The notes under the pieces: generated by a model
Told to the model about the DNA's origin: nothing
The model's input: the letters and a program-made list of their open reading frames with translations, nothing else
The model's database searches: none
DNA from: Fischerella muscicola PCC 7414
Lineage (GTDB): Bacteria; Cyanobacteriota; Cyanobacteriia; Cyanobacteriales; Nostocaceae
Assembly: GCF_000317205.1 (NCBI RefSeq)
Contig: NZ_AJLK01000177.1
Coordinates: 1-51,976, forward strand
Reading direction: 5' to 3'
Length of the DNA: 51,976 bases
Shown here: positions 16,803 through 25,636 of the stretch, piece by piece
Numbering within the stretch: the first letter of the stretch is position 1
Layout of the letters: each line of letters starts with the position of its first letter
Made by a program: the position numbers and the translations under genes

Positions 16803-17167
16803 ATGTTAAACCGCACTGAGCTGGAGGCAAAGACTCTGCCAGAGCTGATTCAACTGTGCCAAATTTACGGAATAAGACCAGAAGGGAATATTAACGATCG
16901 CAACTCTTGCATTAAGGTATTACCGAACTTTCCACGTCAAGCAATTTTGGAATTTCGCAAAGGTAGAGGCTTGCAATATCCAAAATTGAATGAAGTATAC
17001 AATAGCTTGTTTGCTATACTTCGACAGCTAGGGCAACCAACAGATGCTCAACTGGCACTAATGAGGGCTACACTACAGGGACAAAGGAAGCATATTATCA
17101 AACTCAGATGTTTCGCCTCTGGTATATCCGCCAGTTGATTCAACAAGTGCTGACTTTGTTACAGTAG
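16803..17167 (+). pseudogene. SAP-like small protein, probably frameshifted near its end
   Basis: The open frame 16803-17138 (111 residues) begins with a SAP-like helix-hairpin segment (TLPELIQLCQIYGIRPEGN) and then QAILEFRKGRGLQYP, a pattern seen in several Nostoc hypothetical proteins. From about 17088 the translation becomes HIIKLRCFASGISAS and stops, whereas the next frame continues naturally as AYYQTQMFRLWYIRQLIQQV and so on to a stop at 17165-17167. A missing base at about 17086-17092 would explain this. The shorter protein may still be made. The function is unknown. Confidence 0.5.
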
Positions 17168-17184
17168 CGATCGCACAAGGTATT

Positions 17185-17325
17185 GGGGATTGGGGATCGG
17201 GTATTGGGGATTAGGGATCTAGGGATTAGGGATTCATTATTTCTCCCATGTCCTCCGTGTCTCCCATGTCCCCCTTGTCCCCCTTGTCCCCCTTGTCTCC
17301 CTTCCCTTCGATTCCCCAGTCCCCT
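17185..17325. repeat. Heptamer-type repeat cluster upstream of trpS
   Basis: Repeats of GGGGATTGGGGATCGGG turn into runs of CTCCCATGTCCCCCTTGTCC, giving a G-rich arm and a C-rich arm that can pair. It fills most of the 240 bases between the SAP-like gene and trpS. A GCGATCGC site precedes it. Confidence 0.75.
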
Positions 17326-17379
17326 TTTTGCCCATTTTTAAGTATCTTTAAAAAAAGTTAAAACTATTAATCCTACGTT

Positions 17380-18393
17380 ATGTCTGTCAGGCAAAGAGTT
17401 CTTTCTGGTGTTCAACCAACTGGTAACTTACATTTAGGAAATTACTTAGGTGCAATTCGTAACTGGGTAGAAGGACAAAGCCAGTACGATAATTTCCTGT
17501 TTATAGCTGATTTGCACGCTGTTACTTTACCACACAACCCGGCAGAACTAGCTAAAAATACTTATACCTTGGCTGCTTTATATCTGGCTTGTGGTCTTGA
17601 TTTAACCCATTCCACTATTTTTGTACAATCTCACGTCCCTGCCCACACTGAACTTACTTGGTTACTTAACTGCATTACACCCCTCAACTGGCTGACAGAT
17701 ATGATTCAGTTCAAAGAAAAGGCTGTCAAGCAGGGTGAAAACGTGGGTGTTGGTTTGTTAGACTATCCTGTGCTGATGGCTTCTGATATTTTGCTCTACG
17801 AACCGGATAAAGTGCCAGTGGGCGAAGACCAAAAGCAGCACTTAGAACTAACGCGGGATATTGTTAATAGGTTTAATCACTTATTTGCTAAACCAGATCA
17901 ACCAGTCTTAAAGTTACCAGAACCTTTGATTCGCAAGGAAGGTGCTAGGGTAATGAGTTTGACGGATGGGACAAAGAAAATGTCCAAGTCTGATCCTTCG
18001 GAATTAAGCCGGATCAACTTGCTAGATTCACCGGATGAGATTGCCAAAAAAATTAAGAAATGTAAAACCGATCCGACTCGCGGTTTAGAGTTTGATAATC
18101 CAGAACGACCAGAAAGTAATAATTTGTTAACTCTGTATATGGTGCTGTCTGGCAAAACCAAGGAAGAAGTCGCTGCTGAGTCTCAAGATATGGGCTGGGG
18201 ACAATTTAAGCCTTTGCTGACAGAAACAGTCATCAATGCCCTCAAACCTATCCAAGAGAAATATCAGGCAATAATGGACGACAGAGGCTATTTAGAGTCT
18301 GTTTTACGGCACGGAAAACATAAAGCAGAGGCTGTTGCTAACCAAACTTTAGCAAAAGTTAAAGCAGCAATGGGATACTCCACACCATTATGA
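17380..18393 (+). CDS. trpS: Tryptophanyl-tRNA synthetase
   Basis: A 337-residue class Ic aminoacyl-tRNA synthetase that charges tRNA-Trp. It starts MSVRQRVLSGVQPTGNLHLG; the HLGN at residues 17-20 is the HIGH signature. MSKS within KKMSKSDPS (about residues 199-207) is the KMSKS loop, and GEDQKQHLELTRDI is the conserved active-site region. The length is standard. It is followed at a 49-base interval by the MTHFR-like gene on the same strand. Confidence 0.97.
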   Translation: MSVRQRVLSGVQPTGNLHLGNYLGAIRNWVEGQSQYDNFLFIADLHAVTLPHNPAELAKNTYTLAALYLACGLDLTHSTIFVQSHVPAHTELTWLLNCITPLNWLTDMIQFKEKAVKQGENVGVGLLDYPVLMASDILLYEPDKVPVGEDQKQHLELTRDIVNRFNHLFAKPDQPVLKLPEPLIRKEGARVMSLTDGTKKMSKSDPSELSRINLLDSPDEIAKKIKKCKTDPTRGLEFDNPERPESNNLLTLYMVLSGKTKEEVAAESQDMGWGQFKPLLTETVINALKPIQEKYQAIMDDRGYLESVLRHGKHKAEAVANQTLAKVKAAMGYSTPL

Positions 18394-18442
18394 GGTTTTC
18401 TGTGTAGGGTGAGTTGTGTTATAGCTTTACCCAAAGACAGAA

Positions 18443-19384
18443 ATGCTCATTTTTATGCTGGATACTCAAAATCCAACTTCTTTAACTTCTTTTCGGACAG
18501 CAGCAAAAGCTGGTCAATTCCTGATTACCGCCGAGGTAGCACCACCAAAAGGCGGTAATCCAGAACACATGCTCAAAATGGCGGCGACCCTTAAGGGGAG
18601 GGTTCATGCTGTCAATATTACCGATGGCAGCCGGGCAGTTTTACGGATGTGTCCGGTGGTGGCATCGGCAATTTTATTACAACATGGCATTGAACCAATT
18701 TGTCAGATTGCTTGTCGCGATCGCAACCGCATTGGTTTACAAGCTGATTTAATGGGCGCTCATGCGATCGGCATCAGAAATATCTTAGCCTTGACCGGTG
18801 ATCCTGTGAAAGCAGGTGATCATACTGACTGCAAAGGCGTGTTTGACTTAGAATCTGTGCGGCTGCTGCAAGTCATACAAAAGCTGAATCATGGCGTTGA
18901 TTACAACGATACACCCTTAAATGATGGGGCACTAGATTTATTTCCTGGTGCAGCAGTTGATCCGCAATGTCCAAGTTGGTCGGGTTTGCAAAAACGATTT
19001 GAACGCAAATTAGAAGCAGGAGCCCAGTTTTTTCAAAGTCAATTAATTACTGATTTTGAAATACTAGAAAAGTTCATGGATAAAATTGCTGTTGGTTGTG
19101 GCAAGCCAATTTTAGCTGGAATTTTCTTGTTTAAATCAGCAAAAAATGCCCAATTTATTAATAGGTGTGTTCCGGGTGTAAATATTCCCCAACACATCAT
19201 TGATAGATTGGCACAAGCAAAAGATCCCCTAGAAGAAGGGATGAAAATTGCTGCGGAACAGGTACAGATCGCACAGCAATTGTGTCAAGGTGTCCACATG
19301 ATGGCAGTGAAGCGAGAAGATTTGATTCCGCAAATATTAGAGATGGCTGGTGTTGCGCCAGTTAATCAGATGGTATCAGTTTAA
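18443..19384 (+). CDS. Methylenetetrahydrofolate reductase family protein
   Basis: A 313-residue TIM-barrel protein of the MetF family, which reduces methylene-THF to methyl-THF using FAD. Typical segments are ITAEVAPPKGGNPEHMLKMA, VNITDGSRAVLRM, CQIACRDRNRIGLQADLMG and NILALTGDPVKAGDHTDCKG. The first ATG (18443) gives a four-residue longer start than the ATG at 18455 (MLDTQNP); the second is equally possible. Cyanobacterial members often stand without other methionine genes. The symbol metF is probable but not certain, because this variant is distant from enterobacterial MetF. Confidence 0.88.
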   Translation: MLIFMLDTQNPTSLTSFRTAAKAGQFLITAEVAPPKGGNPEHMLKMAATLKGRVHAVNITDGSRAVLRMCPVVASAILLQHGIEPICQIACRDRNRIGLQADLMGAHAIGIRNILALTGDPVKAGDHTDCKGVFDLESVRLLQVIQKLNHGVDYNDTPLNDGALDLFPGAAVDPQCPSWSGLQKRFERKLEAGAQFFQSQLITDFEILEKFMDKIAVGCGKPILAGIFLFKSAKNAQFINRCVPGVNIPQHIIDRLAQAKDPLEEGMKIAAEQVQIAQQLCQGVHMMAVKREDLIPQILEMAGVAPVNQMVSV

Positions 19385-19403
19385 ACAAATGCTCTCTCAG
19401 TTC

Positions 19404-19438
19404 AGATCCCCGACTTCTTTAAACGAAGTCGGGGATCT
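19404..19438. repeat. GATCCCCGAC palindrome, downstream of the MTHFR-like gene
   Basis: AGATCCCCGACTTC (19404-19417) pairs with GAAGTCGGGGATCT (19425-19438), a 14-bp perfect stem. It is the same element as at 756-795 and may serve as the transcription end of the MTHFR-like gene. Confidence 0.7.
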
Positions 19439-19576
19439 ATAATCCCTCACAATTAATGTGGTAAACCACTAGGTGAGTGATCGCATTTCTTTGTTGATTG
19501 AAGAGAGTGCGATCGCTCTTTTGTTGCCTCTATTGCTAAACTAAAAAACAACCCCTACCCCTGCAAAGGTAATCTT

Positions 19577-20299
19577 ATGACCTCTGCAACTAATCCACCT
19601 AACGCCCTCACCCCTTTTCCTGATCACACTCAACTTCCTGAGTCTGACGGTACATTTGTGAAAAACTTCCAGGAACATCCCCAAAGTATTTTACTAACTG
19701 ACTCGATTAAACCAATATTGCAAAAACGTCATCCTGATGGGCAATACTGCATTGGTCAGGATTGTGGGATCTACTGGCGCTTGACTGATCCCCCAGAGAA
19801 AGGAGCAGAAGCACCGGATTGGTTTTATGTAGGGAATGTACCGCCCTTGCTCAATGGTCAAACACGGAGGTCTTATGTACTATGGCGAGAATATATTGCC
19901 CCCTTGATTGCTTTGGAGTTTGTCTCTGGGGATGGTAGTGAGAAACGAGACAAAACTCCTTGGAAAGGCAAATTTTGGATTTATGAACAGGTGATTCGTC
20001 CTCCCTTTTATGGCATTTATGAAGTGAATAAAGCCAGTGTAGAAGTTTATGAATTTATTGGTGGACAATATCAGCTATTACCACCTAATGAACGCGGACA
20101 TTATCCCATAAACCCATTAGGTGTTGAGTTAGGCATTTGGCATGGCCAATATCAGAATGTGGAATTACCTTGGCTGCGCTGGTGGGATTTGCAAGGTAAT
20201 TTGTTGTTAACTGGTGAGGAAAGAGCCGAAAGAGAACGTCAACGAGCAGATCGTTTGGCTGAACAATTGCGATCGCTTGGGGTTGAACCAGAGGCTTAG
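19577..20299 (+). CDS. Uma2-family protein (predicted restriction-endonuclease-like fold)
   Basis: 240 residues of the Uma2/DUF820 family, which is much expanded in cyanobacteria. PDWFYVGN and IALEFVSGDGSEKRDKT carry the PD-(D/E)XK-like acidic and basic residues. KFWIYEQVIRPPFYGIY is the conserved middle, and the C-terminus is a charged helix (ERERQRADRLAEQLRSLG). The role in the cell is unknown; many copies sit in mobile or repeat-rich zones, as here, beside a toxin-antitoxin pair. Confidence 0.85.
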   Translation: MTSATNPPNALTPFPDHTQLPESDGTFVKNFQEHPQSILLTDSIKPILQKRHPDGQYCIGQDCGIYWRLTDPPEKGAEAPDWFYVGNVPPLLNGQTRRSYVLWREYIAPLIALEFVSGDGSEKRDKTPWKGKFWIYEQVIRPPFYGIYEVNKASVEVYEFIGGQYQLLPPNERGHYPINPLGVELGIWHGQYQNVELPWLRWWDLQGNLLLTGEERAERERQRADRLAEQLRSLGVEPEA

Positions 20300-20390
20300 T
20301 ATTTTTGGACTGTGGCTTAAAGGTGCGATCGCCCCAGCAAGCTATAATCTCAAAAAGCTATTCAATATAACAAACTACAAGAAGTCAACT

Positions 20391-20645
20391 ATGGCTCAAG
20401 TCTTGGTTGAAGACCTAGACCCCATCATCCTAGAAAAGCTAGAAATCCTTGCTCAACAGCATGGTCACTCTTTGCAAGCAGAAATCAAACACATCTTGGA
20501 GATGGCAGTACAAAGCCAGGTAACTTCAAGCAAGCCAGTCAATATGGCAAAGGCGAGAGAGGCTGCTTTCCAAATGCGGCTACAGTTAGTGGGTAGCATC
20601 CATACCGACAGTGCAGAACTCCTTAGAAAGGAGAGAGAAAAGTGA
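20391..20645 (+). CDS. FitA/VapB-like antitoxin (ribbon-helix-helix)
   Basis: 84 residues from the ATG 20391 (MAQVLVEDLDPIILEKLEIL). A strand followed by helices (LAQQHGHSLQAEIKHILEMA) is the standard FitA-like antitoxin DNA-binding domain; the C-terminal part should wrap the toxin. Its stop overlaps the next gene's start by four bases (GTGA), as in toxin-antitoxin operons. The frame is open further upstream to 20214, but that part overlaps the Uma2 gene and is not conserved. Confidence 0.8.
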   Translation: MAQVLVEDLDPIILEKLEILAQQHGHSLQAEIKHILEMAVQSQVTSSKPVNMAKAREAAFQMRLQLVGSIHTDSAELLRKEREK

Positions 20646-21070
20646 ATCGGTACGTGATTGATGCCACTGTCGCTGTCAAATGGTTCATCCCAGAGATTAA
20701 CAGCGAAAAAGCCGCTCGTCTTTTGGACGGAACTTATGAGTTAATAGCCCCAGATTTACTGCTACCTGAGTTTGGTAATATCTTGTGGAAAAAAGTTCAG
20801 CTAGGAGAAATTTCTCAAGAAACCAGCCGCAGAATTATACATAACTTCAAAACAGTTATGTTACAGACTTATCCTTCAACATTGTTGTTAGAAACTGCTG
20901 TGGAAATGGCTAACACTCTAGCACAAACTGTGGATGAATGTTTTTATCTAGCCCTTGCTTTTACGGAAGAATGTCAGCTTGTCACAGCTGATCGCAAATT
21001 TTACAACGCGCTCAAAATAAGCTTTTTTGCCGATAATCTTCTCTGGGTAGAAGATATTGCTAATTTGTAG
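20642..21070 (+). CDS. VapC-like PIN-domain ribonuclease toxin
   Basis: 142 residues with the PIN acidic residues: Asp7 in YVIDATVAVKWF, Glu in LLLPEFGNILW, Asp/Glu in TVDECFYLALA, and Asp in LVTADRKFYNAL. It begins with GTG overlapping the antitoxin stop. PIN toxins cleave RNA, often tRNA or rRNA, when their antitoxin is degraded. It appears intact. The pair is downstream of a Uma2 gene and upstream of transposase debris. Confidence 0.88.
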   Translation: MNRYVIDATVAVKWFIPEINSEKAARLLDGTYELIAPDLLLPEFGNILWKKVQLGEISQETSRRIIHNFKTVMLQTYPSTLLLETAVEMANTLAQTVDECFYLALAFTEECQLVTADRKFYNALKISFFADNLLWVEDIANL

Positions 21071-21118
21071 GCAGGACACTTAATATTATCCGTCTGTGTC
21101 GGTAATTGGTAATGTGTA
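21071..21118. repeat. Fragment of the MITE-like repeat
   Basis: AGGACACTTAATATTATCCG then TCTGTGTCGGTAATTGGTAA resembles the first part of the 2316-2427 element. It adjoins the IS4-type transposase relic. Confidence 0.45.
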
Positions 21119-21239
21119 ATGGGTTATTGGGATATTAGACTAAAAGTCGAATTAACCCCCTCAGTTCCCAAAACTGGAGAAATCTTACTCCCTCCCCGTT
21201 TCGGCTATCCATTACCCGGATCTTTCTCAAGAAATGGGA

Positions 21240-21588
21240 ATAATAGACCAACAAATTTGGGTGAGAAATATAGAAGATTTAGGAAAAGCGAAAAAACGTC
21301 ATCACAGACAAACAGAAGCTCACTTACGAAGCTAGGCAAAATCCAGATATCTGTTGTGAGACTGTTTTAAATACTGTTGAATGGCAATCTTTGTGTGTCA
21401 CTGTCAGCAAAAACCCAATTCCACCCAAGACACCACCGACATTAAGACAAGCAGTACGTATGATTGCTAGCCTCGGTGGTTTTCTTGGTCGTAAAGCTGA
21501 TGGAGAACCTGGTGTGACAACTATTTGGAAACGGTTGCGGCGATTACACGATATCGCCACAACTTGGAAATTAGCCCATCAAAGCTAA
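21240..21588 (+). pseudogene. C-terminal relic of an IS4/Tn5-like transposase
   Basis: Three pieces of one DDE transposase can be read: QIWVRNIEDLGKAKKRHHRQ (from about 21250), then after a frame change KLTYEARQNPD, then WQSLCVTVSKNPIPPKTPPT continuing with LRQAVRMIASLGGFLGRKAD to the stop at 21588. The NPIPPKTPPT...LGGFLGRKADGEPG segment is diagnostic for the Tn5-like IS4 group C-terminus. The catalytic DDE part is mostly absent. The relic is inactive. Confidence 0.8.
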
Positions 21589-22142
21589 CACGCATACTTT
21601 CTGCTGTTTGTCTAATCCTCCTATTCTAATCATCGTCTCGAATCCTCTTGGAAATTAGCTTTCAGCTTTTGTTAAGAAAGATGCGACTAATGGATAGCTT
21701 AAAAAAGGGGGGTTGGGGAGGGGTTTAATATTATTCATATGTTGCATTCTTTGTATAAGTTGGTATTAGGATTGGTTTGTATAAGTTCTTTTGCATAAAA
21801 TTCTCTTTTTTGCTGTCAAATATCAGCTTAGTTGAGGCATGATACAGCAGGCTTTTTAAGATTTTGATCATGCGATCGCAAATTTTTCATATTTTAAATT
21901 TTCTGCCACAAAAAGATAATATTTCCTAGCAATAGCTTTTATTCCTTTGGTTAAAGTCTATCTCACTTCTTTAGATAGAAACCTAACTGCAAATACACAA
22001 GTTATTCTCATAATTAATAGAAAACCTAACTTTAAATAGCACAGAGCAAACATAGCAAAGGCTACTTAAAATTGCTTAACCTTTGCAAAGATTTGCATCT
22101 ACCTTTTCATCAACTTATTCGGAGAAGATTACATCAAATACT
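21589..22142. other. AT-rich gap without supported genes
   Basis: The 550 bases hold a short G-run (AAAAGGGGGGTTGGGGAGGG near 21704) of a common host repeat type and AT-rich sequence that probably includes the promoter of the next gene. No gene or RNA is recognisable. Confidence 0.5.
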
Positions 22143-22847
22143 ATGACTAATCCAAATGATAACAAAAGCTATCGTGAAGTTAGACAAGATAGTTATATCG
22201 ATAGCAATGGCGAAACTCATACTAAGGTCACACGCACCACTGAAACTGTTAACAACGATAGGGTAGATTCTCAATCTTATAGGAATGGTTATTTACAAGG
22301 CCGAGTATCTGAACGTAACTATCAAGAAGACCTCGCACAACGAGACACAAATAACGCATCGCAAGGATTGTTGTTAGGCTTTTTAATTGCTGGTTTAGCA
22401 GCATTAACAGCTGGTGCAATCTGGTACTTTAATCAACCAGATCCAGCCGTAGACAACACAACTACACCAGTAGAAACTATTCCACCAACATCCAGCCCAA
22501 CTCCTGCTGCGACTCTGACACCTGAACCCCAACAAACAACAATTATTGAAAGAACCAGGGAAGTTCCTGTTCCTATTCCTGTTCCTGAACAGAGAACATC
22601 ACCAGTACCTACTCCTGCCGCACCCGATATCAACATTACCGTACCGCCGCAACAGCCTTCTAGTACACAAACTGCACCGACATCACCATCCACTTCTAAC
22701 GGTAGTACTTCGACTACAACTCCTACCACACAACCAACTACTTCACCAAACGAAACTAGTACAACCACTCCTTCCCTAAATGGACAAGATCAAACAGATG
22801 TAACACCTAATAGCAATTCATCTGATACTAACAGCAGGAGTCAATAG
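22143..22847 (+). CDS. Hypothetical membrane protein with Pro/Thr/Ser-rich C-terminal domain
   Basis: 235 residues from the ATG 22143 (MTNPNDNKSYREVRQDSYID). A soluble charged N-terminus of about 75 residues precedes one transmembrane segment (LLLGFLIAGLAALTAGAIWYF). Beyond it is a long low-complexity tail made of Pro, Thr and Ser with VPIPVPEQ and TTTPTTQPTTS tracts, probably an extended periplasmic or wall-spanning part. I do not recognise a family. The frame also opens 20 codons upstream, but there is no sign that this is used. Confidence 0.7.
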   Translation: MTNPNDNKSYREVRQDSYIDSNGETHTKVTRTTETVNNDRVDSQSYRNGYLQGRVSERNYQEDLAQRDTNNASQGLLLGFLIAGLAALTAGAIWYFNQPDPAVDNTTTPVETIPPTSSPTPAATLTPEPQQTTIIERTREVPVPIPVPEQRTSPVPTPAAPDINITVPPQQPSSTQTAPTSPSTSNGSTSTTTPTTQPTTSPNETSTTTPSLNGQDQTDVTPNSNSSDTNSRSQ

Positions 22848-22849
22848 TC

Positions 22850-23155
22850 AATTGTTAATGGTTAGTAGTTGGTTGTTGATTGTTGATTGTTGATGGTTAA
22901 TGGTTAATAGTTAGTAGTTGTACCAGACGTGCCATGGCACGTCTGTACAGTGGTTAGTAGTTAGTGGTTAGTAGTTAATAGCTACTACTCACACTCCTCA
23001 CACCCCTCACACCCCTCACACTCCACCTTACGGGAAGCCTATGAGCGCGTCTACACACTCCTCAGACTTCTCACACTCCTCATTACTCCCCACACCCCAC
23101 CACCCCATCACCCCATCTCCCCATCACCCCATCTCCCCACTCCTCACACCCTTTC
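22850..23155. repeat. Heptamer-type repeat block with an embedded palindrome
   Basis: Runs of GTTAGTAGTTGGTTGTTGAT-type units are followed by a perfect 20-base palindrome AGACGTGCCATGGCACGTCT (about 22926-22945) and by CACACCCCTCACACCCCTCA and CCCCATCACCCCATCTCCCC units. The block fills the gap before the DUF4336 gene end. No gene is seen. Confidence 0.75.
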
Positions 23156-24349
23156 TTTAGCTGGTGGCGTGATACCCCACTTGCTTAATCCTTGTGAAAG
23201 TTCATTTAAAAATTCCAAATCCTCTTCAGGTAAAGACTGGGGAGGATTTTCTGTTTTTTCCAGAAAGACAAAGGCTTGCCGAAACTGAGTTGGTGTCGCC
23301 TCAATCGGTGAGTCAAGGTGACAAGGAATAATCCGTTGAAAATCCCAACTCGCTACTTGATTAGCCCATTTGATAGTTTTCTCTGGATCTCGGTTAAGAA
23401 TTAAAGTTTGCAGGATGGGTGCAACAAACAAGCGTCCGTCCCCGCGTAGGGCATCAAAAGATTGTTGCCAGTCATTCCACTTAAAAGGAAATAAACCGAA
23501 ATAGGCTTTCCTAGAACGATCTGGTGCCCCTAAAGCATAGCGAAACACTTGCCTCGTACTAATTACTTCCAGCGCACTCGGTTGGAAGTAAAAAGCAAAT
23601 AATACAATTCGCTGCCACCCCTTACGACGGTTAGCCTCAGTGTCAAAAACAATGTGGAAGGCGTCGTCTTTGGCATGAAACAGTAGAGGATAGGGGTCAA
23701 GTTGAACTATTGGCGGTGGATCTGCGGGGATAGACAGAACTATATCTGTGACTAGCAATGTACGCGATCGCTTATGGAAAAATGCAACTTCGGCAAATCG
23801 TCCTGGCCCCAATTCGATAGGGCCAAGAATTGCATAGTCAAACTCATCAGCAAAGGGTGTATCACTGCTATTCGGTGGAAGTACATGAGTACGTCCCCCA
23901 GGTAAACCTAGCCAACTCAGGGGCAAGTTGAGAGGAAAACTCCACTGCTTCGGGGCTACAAAGACTTGCGCTTGGGGAAAGCGTCTGGCAAAAGGGCCGA
24001 CAAAGACTTTATGTTCTAAACCAGAAATGGTAGGCAGGATAATATATTTAACATCCCCGTGTTCTGTCACTAATTCTTCAACAAGGCGGATACATTCTGG
24101 GGTTGGTGTGATCGGTGCGTAAACGAGGAGTCCACCTGCTTCTAACTTCACAACAGTCATGCGAATTGGCACGACAACATAGAAAATCCCCTGTATCTGG
24201 TCAAAAGTCCAGATTGTATCTTTTACTACTTCTTGCCGGAGTGTGCGTCGTCTGCCAAATGGGTAGAGTGGTAAAACAGGCCAGAAAGGCCAAGACCAAT
24301 CTTTTAAAGAGATGCCATCCTGTTGTGTCTGCATATTTTGCGTGTTCAT
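23144..24349 (-). CDS. DUF4336 domain protein (metallo-beta-lactamase-like fold)
   Basis: 401 residues from the ATG 24349 ([20 protein letters not shown]); the frame is open 40 codons further but that leader is not conserved. The family signature is seen in [40 protein letters not shown] and [16 protein letters not shown]4336 proteins resemble metallo-hydrolases, often with degenerate metal sites, and occur in cyanobacteria and plastids. The substrate is unknown. It is a single gene. Confidence 0.82.
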   Translation of the reverse strand: MNTQNMQTQQDGISLKDWSWPFWPVLPLYPFGRRRTLRQEVVKDTIWTFDQIQGIFYVVVPIRMTVVKLEAGGLLVYAPITPTPECIRLVEELVTEHGDVKYIILPTISGLEHKVFVGPFARRFPQAQVFVAPKQWSFPLNLPLSWLGLPGGRTHVLPPNSSDTPFADEFDYAILGPIELGPGRFAEVAFFHKRSRTLLVTDIVLSIPADPPPIVQLDPYPLLFHAKDDAFHIVFDTEANRRKGWQRIVLFAFYFQPSALEVISTRQVFRYALGAPDRSRKAYFGLFPFKWNDWQQSFDALRGDGRLFVAPILQTLILNRDPEKTIKWANQVASWDFQRIIPCHLDSPIEATPTQFRQAFVFLEKTENPPQSLPEEDLEFLNELSQGLSKWGITPPAKERV

Positions 24350-24627
24350 CGTGGTTTTCTCCACGACTCGATCCTCCCGAATCCCCAAGGCTGAGAATAT
24401 TTTATCTGAATATCTCAAACCAGCTGTCTTGAAAATAGGGTAAAGGTGAAAGGGGAAGGGGAAGAACATAGGAATCGGAGATTAACTTAACAGCAAACCC
24501 ATAATCCATCTGTGTTCATCTGTGTTCATCTGTGTTCGTTTGATTCATCTCCTCGTTGTGAGCGATCGCCCCTGGGGTTCTAGCTTGAAAATTCTTAAAC
24601 CATTATCTGTTTCCTTTTAAAAGCTGT

Positions 24628-25290
24628 TTAACTTCTGCTTCCTGCCTCTTGTCTCCTGCCTTCTTTGATCCAAATCGCCAGTCCACCTCCACGCCCACGT
24701 GCTGCGATAAAATCTTCGGTCATGAGAAAGAAAGCAAAAAAGGGTAGTTTGGCAATAGATTGATTGTAGAAATCTTCTGTTTGACTCTTACCGCCTCGAA
24801 TCTGTTGTTTGTAGACAACACGACCAAACAAGCTGATTTGCATTTGGGTAAAATCAAAAGCCAACAAGTTTTTCTTTCCCAAATATCTGGCTGGGCCTGT
24901 AAATTTTAACAATAGGCTGCCAAGTTGTACTTGATTACCTATTTCCCCATTACCAGCAACTATATCTGTAGCAGTAAAACAAATGTGTGCAGCCCCAAAC
25001 TTTGGTACATAAAAACCCCTACCTAATTCAATTCCTCCCCTATTTTTACTTTTGCGAGTTCCAGTGGTAAAACATAGTCGCCATTGACCAAGTAACGATG
25101 TAAAGGGATAAGTTAATTTTTGTTGCTTAGCAGCTTTTTCTGCTTGGAGTAAGGCATTTACCACTGTTGGGGCGGCAGGGCGATCCCTTGCCTCTCCCCG
25201 ATATGCAGAAACAGCTTGCTCAAGTACAGTTGTAAAATCTGGTGAACTTGGTGATGTTAATTCAGGCGATCGCATTGATTCAATCCTCAT
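24628..25290 (-). CDS. Plastid lipid-associated protein / fibrillin-like (PAP family)
   Basis: 220 residues. The segments TVVNALLQAEKAAKQQKLTY, LLGQWRLCFTTGTRKSKNRG and FGRVVYKQQIRGG match the PAP/fibrillin lipocalin-like pattern (WxLLYTT-like strand). In cyanobacteria and plants such proteins associate with thylakoid lipids and carotenoids and stabilise photosystems. The end (IKEGRRQEAGSRS) is probably repeat-encoded. The assignment is by pattern. Confidence 0.65.
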   Translation of the reverse strand: MRIESMRSPELTSPSSPDFTTVLEQAVSAYRGEARDRPAAPTVVNALLQAEKAAKQQKLTYPFTSLLGQWRLCFTTGTRKSKNRGGIELGRGFYVPKFGAAHICFTATDIVAGNGEIGNQVQLGSLLLKFTGPARYLGKKNLLAFDFTQMQISLFGRVVYKQQIRGGKSQTEDFYNQSIAKLPFFAFFLMTEDFIAARGRGGGLAIWIKEGRRQEAGSRS

Positions 25291-25319
25291 TCAATCATCT
25301 TAAGTAAGTTGGCACGAAT

Positions 25320-25349
25320 GTAGAGACGCGATGTTCCTCGCGTCTCTAC
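25320..25349. repeat. GTAGAGACGCGA hairpin repeat
   Basis: GTAGAGACGCGA (25320-25331) pairs perfectly with TCGCGTCTCTAC (25338-25349) across a six-base loop. This is a widespread type of Nostoc dispersed hairpin. No gene is seen from 25291 to 25636. Confidence 0.65.
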
Positions 25350-25529
25350 TAGCTGGAGTCGTCATTTGTCATTGGGTAGGGGCAAAGCATTTGTACTAGT
25401 AGATTCAGTTTTGATGTCAAGATAGAGATACAAATACTTTGCCCTTACAGGCATGTTTACTTTTCGTAACATTATGTTGATTTCTACCGACTTACTTATT
25501 TGTTAGTATTTAGTGTTTAGTGTTCTTTC

Positions 25530-25634
25530 CAACCAACAATCAACAACCAACAATCAACAACCAACAACCAACAACCAACAACCAACAACCAACAATCAAC
25601 AACCAACAATCAACAACCAACAACCAACAACCAA
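25530..25634. repeat. CAACCAA/CAATCAA tandem heptamer repeat
   Basis: About fourteen consecutive 7-base units alternate between CAACCAA and CAATCAA. It ends at the stop codon of the methyltransferase gene. The regular 7-base period identifies a short tandemly repeated repetitive sequence; it is not coding. Confidence 0.85.
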
Positions 25635-25636
25635 TA

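Noticed and set aside
22433-22768. Val/Gly-rich minus-strand frame
   Set aside because: It is the shadow of the Pro/Thr-rich tail of the plus-strand protein.
25530-25634. Possible CRISPR array
   Set aside because: The period is 7 bases with no spacers, so it is a tandem heptamer repeat.
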